From: an uncultured Prevotella sp.
GTDB lineage: Bacteria > Bacteroidota > Bacteroidia > Bacteroidales > Bacteroidaceae
NCBI GenBank assembly: GCA_900771975.1
Contig: CAAGPV010000018.1
Coordinates: 1 to 11,905, forward strand
Direction: 5' to 3'
Length of the DNA: 11,905 bases
The stretch's first letter is position 1. Every line of letters begins with the position of its first letter. The translations under genes were made by a program, and so were the position numbers. This document shows, piece by piece, positions 6,662-11,905 of the stretch. The notes beneath the pieces are model-generated. The model was not told where the DNA came from, did not search any database, and was given only the letters and a program-made list of their open reading frames with translations.

Positions 6662-7138
6662 CTATTTCTGTATCAAATGCTTCAAGTTTTCGTCACCAGA
6701 GATGCGCTCCAACTCGTCCTTGACAATCTGCTTGACATCCTCCTTGATTCGGTTGTAGTTGTCCTGAATGGCTTGCTTCATGCAGTCGTTGCCATCGGTA
6801 TCCTTGAAGTCGTTGATGATGGGGATAGGCTGATAATGACTTTCCTCTCGCTTTACTTTTTCGGTGTCAACAACAATCTCGGCATGGAAGATCTTCTGCT
6901 CTATGCGCTCGGTGAAGTTGTCGGAAACAGATCCAACAAACATACCTTGGGTAAGACCGCTAATCTTGCTTGGCGGAATGAGACTGTCCATTTGGGTATT
7001 GATAGATGTAGAGACATCCTGACGGTTGATGGAAATGGACTGGCGCTTTTGGAGTACCTTGCCGAAACGCTCGGATAAAGTCTTGGCGGTCTCGCCAACG
7101 ACCTGTCCGCTGAAGATATTACCAACGGTATTGATAAC
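6662..7138 (-). CDS. mobC: MobC coupling protein, 3' exon (C-terminal 158 residues)
   Basis: Second exon of the coupling-protein gene interrupted by the group II intron. It begins VINTVGNIFSGQVVGETAKT and continues through the C-terminal end of the ATPase domain (GLTQGMFVGSVSDNFTERI) into a charged tail ending HLIQK. Joining 9631 directly to 7138 keeps the frame: the 5' exon supplies 509 whole codons and this exon 158 plus stop, total 667 residues, the length expected for CTnDOT-type MobC. The junction reads EAKV|VINTVGN, as expected for an uninterrupted relative. A continuous ORF also runs upstream through the intron end to an ATG at 7267, but its first 43 codons are intron domains V-VI, so that start belongs only to unspliced RNA. 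The stop is 2 nt from the shared terminator. Confidence 0.92.
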   Translation of the reverse strand, partial: VINTVGNIFSGQVVGETAKTLSERFGKVLQKRQSISINRQDVSTSINTQMDSLIPPSKISGLTQGMFVGSVSDNFTERIEQKIFHAEIVVDTEKVKREESHYQPIPIINDFKDTDGNDCMKQAIQDNYNRIKEDVKQIVKDELERISGDENLKHLIQK

Positions 7139-7235
7139 GTAGGCTAAGCTCCCAACGCCCATTTTCATATTGCTATGACGGGATTTCGAAAGCTCGCCCC
7201 CAAACCGGACGTACACCTCTCGATGTATCCGGCTT
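7139..7235 (-). ncRNA. Intron domains V and VI (catalytic core and branch point)
   Basis: Domain V is the 34-nt hairpin at 7202-7235: AAGCCGGATACATCGAGAG on the 5' side, folding back with GTGTACGTCCGGTTT, with the AGC catalytic triad and a GAGA loop. It aligns base for base in layout with that of Ll.LtrB. Domain VI (about 7142-7197) closes with GGC-G-AGCT pairing to AGCT-TA-GCC. This leaves a single unpaired A at 7145, seven nucleotides from the 3' splice site, the expected branch point. The apical part pairs CCC/GGG and CATA/TATG around gcaa. Confidence 0.9.
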
Positions 7236-7253
7236 TCCATTGATTCATTCAGT

Positions 7254-9065
7254 CTATAATTTGCCATTGTGTATAAGTTTATGACAATTGTGACACACAG
7301 CTATTGTTTTCCTTTTACGGGCAATCATAAATCGTGCCCAAGCATCTTTTTCTTTCAAGTCTTTGAGCTTGCGAACATGATGCATTTCAAGGTTGCTTGT
7401 TGCCCCACAATATTCACAGACACATGCACTTAATCTGTCCATAAGACTTGTGCGCACGAAAGTGTATTTTGTTTTGGGCATTTCATCAACCTCTACAATA
7501 TTACAGCCATCTATCTTTCGTTTAAAGCCATCGTGGTAAAAGAGCCTTATTTTCTCTCGTCCCTTACTATCTTTGAAACGCACACCTATTTCCTTTCCGA
7601 TTCGTAGCTTTTTTCTAAGCTTACCACCTTTTATACGGTATTTTTGTCCGAAAGTCTTTATCATGCTTTGTTTCATGATTGTATAAAACGAATTTACGAC
7701 ATTGCTGTTATTTGCAATAGAGTAGTAATTGTAGAAGCCACGTATTTCAGAGTTGTACTTGTCCAAAATTTCAAGGTCGTCATTGACCGACAAATACCCT
7801 CTTGGAACACCTTTCCATATCTCTTTGCCGTCAATAGTATTAATTTTAACAGCATCCAGGGAAAGGAGTTTCTTCCGAATGGTTTCTGTCGTTACCTTTA
7901 GTACAACTTTGTTGCCGAAGAGTCTTTTCAACACCCCATTTTTGTCTCTTTTAGCTCCATTAGTCTTGCGGATATAGACATCGAAGCCTAAGAATTTGGC
8001 GGATTGGTTTCCGTGAGTTATAAGTGTCTTTTCATCGGACAGCTCAAGCTTTAACTTGTTTTCAAGAAAATCCTTGATGTCTGCTTTTATGCGTAAGCAG
8101 TCCTCTTTAGAGCCTATAACACCAATTAGGAAATCATCAGCGTAGCGTACATATTTAAGACGCTTGTAGTTGCTATCCATTCCGTCGGCTGCTGGTATTT
8201 GCACACGTTTCTTTTCAATTTCTTTAATCTCCTTTTGCAACATGAGGATATTTCCCATGTCAGTTTCTCTTGCGAGTTTTTTAATAACAGTTCTCTTTCG
8301 ACCTTCAAGCTTACGATGTTCGGGATTTCTGCGTCTTTTCTTTCCTTTGTCGAATTTACCGATGTACTCCGTCATGTATTTGTCGAGTTTGTCCAAATAT
8401 ATGTTTGCCAACAATGGGCTTATAATGCCCCCTTGTGGAGTACCGCTGTAATTGCGGTGGAACACCCAGTTTTCGATGTACCCTGCATTCAGAAACTTTC
8501 TGACTAATCGTATAAAACGCTCGTCCTTGATACGCTCTCGGAGGATTCCAATTAGCACATCATGGTTTATATTGTCGAAGAAGCCTTTGATGTCTCCCTC
8601 TATAAACCATTTTGCGCCAATGAAATTATCCTGAAGATATTTCAGTGCCGTATGACAGCTTTTGGCAGGTCTGAAACCATGAGACATATAACTGAAACTA
8701 TCTTCGTAAACAGCTTCAAGTATCATTCTCATAACTTCTTGCACTAACTTATCTTTAAATGCAGGTATGCCAAGAGGACGCATCTTTCCGTTTTTCTTTG
8801 GAATATACGTTCTTCTTGCAGGCGCAGGTTGATAACTCTCATTTCTGAGGTTCTGTATCAACTGTTTAATTTCTACAATGTTCATTCCGTCAATATTCTT
8901 TCCGTCTGAACCATTGGTGTTATTACCTTGCTTCTTTGACAGTTTCTGATACGCACGGTAATACATTTTCTCATTAAACAAAACCCGATACAATCTCTCA
9001 AACTTATAGTCTGTCTGATTGCTGTGTCTTGTCAGACTGTTTAATACTTTTTCTGGATTTCTCAT
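7254..9065 (-). CDS. ltrA: Group II intron-encoded reverse transcriptase / maturase / HNH endonuclease
   Basis: Intron-encoded protein of the LtrA type: it helps its host intron fold and splice, and copies it into new DNA targets. Of 603 residues, the reverse transcriptase spans about 20-365, with RTYIPKKNGKMRPLGIP (85-101), FIEGDIKGFFDNI (154-166, Asp158), GTPQGGIISPLLANIYL (208-224) and the catalytic YADD (308-311). A lysine/arginine-rich insert lies at about 238-290. The maturase (X) domain follows (about 385-510, including GYLSVNDD and IRGFYNYYSIAN). The C-terminal HNH/zinc-binding endonuclease has CEYC (550-553), MHHVRKLKD (561-569) and CHNCHKLIH (591-599). All key residues are present, so the protein looks active. 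ATG 9065 lies in domain IV; the stop is 19 nt before domain V. The sequence type is the mitochondrial-like (ML) class that goes with IIA RNA. Length is normal for LtrA-like proteins. Confidence 0.96.
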   Translation of the reverse strand: MRNPEKVLNSLTRHSNQTDYKFERLYRVLFNEKMYYRAYQKLSKKQGNNTNGSDGKNIDGMNIVEIKQLIQNLRNESYQPAPARRTYIPKKNGKMRPLGIPAFKDKLVQEVMRMILEAVYEDSFSYMSHGFRPAKSCHTALKYLQDNFIGAKWFIEGDIKGFFDNINHDVLIGILRERIKDERFIRLVRKFLNAGYIENWVFHRNYSGTPQGGIISPLLANIYLDKLDKYMTEYIGKFDKGKKRRRNPEHRKLEGRKRTVIKKLARETDMGNILMLQKEIKEIEKKRVQIPAADGMDSNYKRLKYVRYADDFLIGVIGSKEDCLRIKADIKDFLENKLKLELSDEKTLITHGNQSAKFLGFDVYIRKTNGAKRDKNGVLKRLFGNKVVLKVTTETIRKKLLSLDAVKINTIDGKEIWKGVPRGYLSVNDDLEILDKYNSEIRGFYNYYSIANNSNVVNSFYTIMKQSMIKTFGQKYRIKGGKLRKKLRIGKEIGVRFKDSKGREKIRLFYHDGFKRKIDGCNIVEVDEMPKTKYTFVRTSLMDRLSACVCEYCGATSNLEMHHVRKLKDLKEKDAWARFMIARKRKTIAVCHNCHKLIHNGKL

Positions 9066-9630
9066 AATGTCTCTTCACATTTTCCGTTAATTGTATTAAA
9101 AGAATCAACTACCGTCCTTCGCCATGTACAAGGCTTTCCCTTGCTCAAACTACTACGACGGTTCCGTTACCATGTCGGATATTCAGAGGCAGCACCTCAT
9201 AGCTCATAGAGCTTTCCGATTTAGGTAATCCCCATTTAAGTGTATAATAACATAGCTTGACAGATTGTCGGATATGACTTCCGCCCTTTACGTTGATAAC
9301 GTTGTGCTGCGACCAGTTCTTGCCACATTTCCCAAAGTCGTATGGAAATGGGAATCGCAGTATGACGATTATAGTTACCTTGACGTCACAGTTTAAGGCT
9401 CTAACCACTTGGACTATCATTCAATCAGTATGGACTTTATCCTCATATCTGTCTTTTCACCCACCATTCAGTCGCAGCTTGGTAACTTTGCTGACTTATG
9501 GCTTTGCTGACATGCTATACTCCCTGTCCGATTTCTCTTTCAGATAAGTCAGCGGTGATAGGTCATTTCAAAGAACACTTGCCTAACTTCCTGCTATAGA
9601 AGTAATTATTACACACCCTTATGGGCGCAC

Positions 9631-11157
9631 CACCTTTGCCTCCTTATCTCCATAATCACGAACCAACTGCGAGAAGTCCTGGAAGCCCAAGCAGACGGCC
9701 ACTTTGTTGCTTCGTGCCGTGGCAATCAGGTTATCCAAGCCTTTGAAATAGATAGTCGGTAACTCATCAATGATAACGGATGATTTGAGTTGTCCCTTCT
9801 TGTTGATGAGTTTCACGATGCGGCTATTGTACAAGCCGAGTGCAGCACCATAAATGTTCTGACGGTCGGGATTGTTGCCGACACATAGAATCTTCGGTTC
9901 TTCGGGATTGTTGATGTCGAGTGTAAACTCGCTTGCGGACATCACCCAGTAGAGTTGTGGTGAGATCATTCGTGACAGCGGAATCTTTGCGCTTGCAATC
10001 TGACCCGCCAACTGCTCCATCGCCCCACCTTGCCAGGCATCCATGAACGGAGATAGATAATTTTCCAATTCGGGATAGCTCGTCAGTATCGGAAAGACAT
10101 CCTCGTATCTGCGGTTAAGCAATTCTATGGCATGAGGAAAGGTACAATACTTCCCGTTCTTGTAGATTCTTAGGTACCAAATGATGGCTGCAAAGAGGAT
10201 AATCGGACTCTCCACGAAGAAGTCGCCCTGCTTCTGGACCCACGTCTTGTTGAGGTTAAGCATGATGGTGTATGCACTCTCATAGGCATCGGAAATGTCA
10301 CTCATGAAATCAGGGTGAATAGGATTGCAGCGATGACTTCTGCGAGGATCATCAAAGTTGATGACATAGAACTGGGGCTTGACCTTATATCCATTCTGAT
10401 GGTTCATCATGTGGTTGTAGGCAATCGTCGAAAGGTCGGGAAACTTGAAATCATAGATATACATTGAATACCCCTTCTCTATCTGCTGTTTGATGTAGTT
10501 GTTCACTACAGCAAAAGACTTGCCACTACCCGGTGTACCTAACACGATGGTCGCTCGGAACGGATTGACCACGTTGATCCATCCTCTCTGCCATTTCTTC
10601 TTGTAGTAGAAGCGAGTGGGCAGATTGACAGAATACTCGTTCTCCATGAGTTTGGTCTCCTGCATGAAACTCTCGTTCTCATTATTGAAGACATCTTCCA
10701 TGAGGTTGTGTTTCAAGAGCCTGCTAATCCAGAGTCCTCCCATCAACAGGCAGATATAACCCGCTGTCATTGTAAAAATGTACAGCGTGGCATTGCCCAA
10801 ATGAGATATAGGCAACAATAATATCCACCAGTTGAGGAAGAATAGGCAGAAGCCCACGACAAGAACCGTAGAAATCCTGTTCCAACTCATCTTTTCTGCT
10901 TTCACGCCTTTGGTTCCCAGACATGAGAGTGCCAGGAGCAGAAGCGAAAACAGCTTGGTATAGAGAATGGAATGAAACAAACCACCTGTACGGTTGAAGT
11001 TGATCAGGATTCTGTCAACCACCCCGATTGTCACTCCCCAAATGTGCATTGCCTCGTAGCAATACCAATATACATTCATTATAGCAAGTATAATACTCAC
11101 GGCACGGAGAAAATCCATTATTTTTCCCAATGCTCTCAAATCGTCTTCTTGTGCCAT
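9631..11157 (-). CDS. mobC: MobC type IV coupling protein, 5' exon (N-terminal 509 residues)
   Basis: Inner-membrane ATPase of the VirD4/TraG type that links the relaxosome to the type IV secretion channel; in CTnDOT it is called MobC. The N-terminus is hydrophobic, with likely membrane segments at about 15-35, 65-82, 97-118 and 122-147. The motor domain starts near 200 with Walker A GTPGSGKS (207-214) and has Walker B VIIDE (461-465). The downstream motif CLGFQDFSQLVRDYG (489-503), with the conserved Gln of this family, ends just before the intron, which follows codon 509 (Val). Without splicing, translation would read V-R-P and stop at 9619, giving a 512-residue protein that lacks the end of the ATPase domain. 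Start ATG 11157 has no Shine-Dalgarno sequence, only an A-rich leader. mobB lies 156 nt upstream on the same strand. Confidence 0.94.
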
Positions 11158-11313
11158 TGTTTTTCAGTTTTGAAGTTATATACAAATTGTTTGAATAAAA
11201 AACTCACGCTCAGCAATCCGAAAGTAAACTTTCATTGCATTCGCTTAATCTTTTTTTTCTGATTGAAGGATGGCTTTCTCCATTGTATAAGAAAACCAAC
11301 CTTGACAATACGA
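11158..11313 (-). other. mobB-mobC intergenic region, no clear element
   Basis: The 156 nt between mobB and mobC hold an A-run (complement of 11250-11258) and an AT-rich leader before mobC. I see no convincing TTTG / TAnnTTTG promoter, no strong hairpin and no credible small gene; the only ATG-started frame is 12 codons. Co-transcription of mobB and mobC is likely. Confidence 0.4.
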
Positions 11314-11905
11314 TTAAAGGCTTCGCCCTTTTCGTTTCTTCTTTCTACGCAACTCCCTGTCAAATGCAGCTTCCTGTGCTTCATTTGATGAACCTCCTCC
11401 AGACATAAGTCCAAGACCGCTGCCGTATTCATCGAACAAGCCAGAACCGTGAAGCTCTTGTTCTGAGATTGTGCCATCTTCCTTTGGAATAGTAAGCGGT
11501 ATCGGTTGCTCATTCTCGTAAGGCAAGGTGAAGTGCTCCTGCAGGGCATTGGCAGAAAGATTCGTTCCAAGCCTTGAACCATTGAACACGCTTTGGGTGC
11601 GGTGGTCAATGAATGTTGCTCCGTAGATACGGCCGTCAGCTGTATGGCGGAAAACAACATCAATGCCCTTTGCTTTCAGCAGTTCAACGAACTTATCCTT
11701 ATGGTAAGTCTGCTTCAACACTGCCTCCACACTATGTTTGGTCATCTCGGAGAGTTTCTTGTCCTCCTTGAACTTCTTGGCTGAATAAGCGAACCGCTTT
11801 TCCATCGCCTCCACACCGACAGACTTATCTATCTTGGAAGCCTTGAAAGGATTTCCAACTTTGTTGCCCTGTCCGTCCGTGGCAGAATAGACGAAACCAT
11901 GATAC
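11314..11905 (-). CDS. mobB: MobB relaxase, C-terminal 196 residues (cut by window edge)
   Basis: C-terminal part of the CTnDOT-type MobB relaxase, which nicks oriT and leads the strand into the recipient. The reading frame is open from the window edge (YHGFVYSATDGQGNKVGN...) to the stop at 11314-11316, so the start and the catalytic N-terminal region lie outside. What is visible is the segment FKASKID, a helical lysine-rich stretch, a globular part (DKFVELLKAKGIDVVFRHT and RIYGATFIDHRTQSVFNGS, typical of the region after the nuclease domain in MobB-like relaxases), a glycine/serine-rich linker (GSGLGLMSGGGSSN) and a very basic tail RELRRKKKRKGRSL that could bind DNA or partner proteins. The GTG at 11814 is not the real start because the frame and family-like sequence continue upstream. 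Its position upstream of mobC on the same strand matches the mobABC order in CTnDOT. Confidence 0.85.
   Translation of the reverse strand, partial: YHGFVYSATDGQGNKVGNPFKASKIDKSVGVEAMEKRFAYSAKKFKEDKKLSEMTKHSVEAVLKQTYHKDKFVELLKAKGIDVVFRHTADGRIYGATFIDHRTQSVFNGSRLGTNLSANALQEHFTLPYENEQPIPLTIPKEDGTISEQELHGSGLFDEYGSGLGLMSGGGSSNEAQEAAFDRELRRKKKRKGRSL

Larger units (their letters stand above)
7139..9630 (-). mobile_element. Complete group II intron (IIA, mitochondrial-like class) in mobC
   Basis: A 2492-bp retroelement, same strand as mobC as splicing requires. The 5' end at 9630 reads GTGCGCCCATAAGGGTG, very close to the start of the Lactococcus Ll.LtrB intron. The 3' end at 7139 is CTAC, an AY end. 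Domains I-III occupy about 9066-9630, the maturase ORF fills domain IV, domain V is at 7202-7235 and domain VI at about 7142-7197. Target pairing can be partly traced. An EBS2-like GCCTT (9395-9399, intron nt 232-236) pairs with GAGGC in the 5' exon. A hairpin loop at intron nt 291-297 (CGACTTT, 9334-9340) pairs with the last 7 exon bases AAAGGTG at six of seven positions. Both sit where Ll.LtrB has its EBS2 and EBS1. All parts needed for splicing appear intact. The 565 nt before the maturase are structured intron RNA; ORFs there are not genes. Confidence 0.95.

Noticed and set aside
6677..7078. 133-codon open frame on the plus strand opposite the mobC 3' exon
   Set aside because: It is antisense to well-matched MobC sequence, and its Leu/Val-rich product reflects the complementary codons.
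9293..9302. 10-bp direct copy (ttgataacgt) of the 3' splice junction sequence at 7131-7140
   Set aside because: Exon recognition by the intron needs complementarity, not identity, so this copy cannot act as EBS. At this length it is probably chance.
9145..9547. Two overlapping frames (91 codons on minus, 84 on plus) before the maturase
   Set aside because: This stretch is group II intron domains I-III, whose order and motifs follow Ll.LtrB. The frames have no domain and no start signal.
9619..9633. Reading mobC as a naturally shorter, 512-residue protein ending V-R-P
   Set aside because: The last three codons are the GTGCGCCCA intron 5' end, and the rest of the ATPase domain continues in frame after the intron.
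11232..11663. 143-codon minus-strand frame overlapping the mobB end
   Set aside because: It is out of frame with mobB, whose frame stays open to the window edge and has the expected C-terminal features.
1..11905. CRISPR array, tRNA or rRNA genes
   Set aside because: No regularly spaced repeat set, cloverleaf-like sequence or rRNA-like stretch was seen on either strand. The only tandem array is the 11-bp coding repeat.

Overview
The window reads as part of a CTnDOT/CTn341-type integrative and conjugative element (conjugative transposon) of a Bacteroidales host (Bacteroides, Parabacteroides, Prevotella or relatives). The evidence is a complete rteA-rteB-rteC regulatory set, a mobB-mobC mobilization pair, moderate AT richness, and one promoter with the Bacteroides-type TTTG / TAnnTTTG elements. 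No integrase, resistance gene or chromosomal flank is visible, so the window lies inside the element.

Layout, left to right. (1) 17-3630, + strand: rteA, a hybrid sensor kinase with receiver and HPt domains, and rteB, a sigma-54-type response regulator. They overlap by 4 nt. In CTnDOT this pair follows tetQ in one tetracycline-inducible operon; the window begins just 16 nt upstream of rteA, so tetQ cannot be seen. (2) 3631-3860: an 18-bp hairpin behind rteB, then a region with a palindrome and a sigma-54-like -24/-12 element in front of rteC. (3) 3861-4490, + strand: rteC, the regulator that in CTnDOT switches on the excision genes. (4) 4533-6617, + strand: an accessory two-gene operon. It encodes an AbiEi-like/DUF6088 winged-helix protein and, overlapping it by 4 nt, a protein with a Schlafen-type AlbA_2 domain, a HATPase_c_4 domain and a C-terminal winged helix. 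Its promoter lies inside a perfect inverted repeat. The second gene carries four copies of an 11-bp tandem repeat that makes its reading frame prone to slippage. (5) 6618-6660: a perfect 17-bp inverted repeat that should terminate transcription from both sides. (6) 6662-11905, - strand: the 3' part of mobB (relaxase), then mobC (type IV coupling protein). mobC is split by a complete group II intron (7139-9630, 2492 bp) carrying a 603-residue reverse transcriptase/maturase/HNH endonuclease. Removing the intron restores an uninterrupted 667-residue MobC.

How the parts work together. By analogy with CTnDOT, RteA phosphorylates RteB, RteB activates rteC, and RteC activates excision; MobB nicks oriT and MobC brings the relaxosome to the transfer pore. 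Two features add apparent extra layers. The coupling protein can be made at full length only if a retroelement splices out of its mRNA. An antitoxin-like/Schlafen-like gene pair, autoregulated by its look and possibly phase-variable, sits between the regulatory and mobilization modules as a candidate defence or toxin-antitoxin-like cargo. The domain calls rest on motifs read by eye; no database search was possible.
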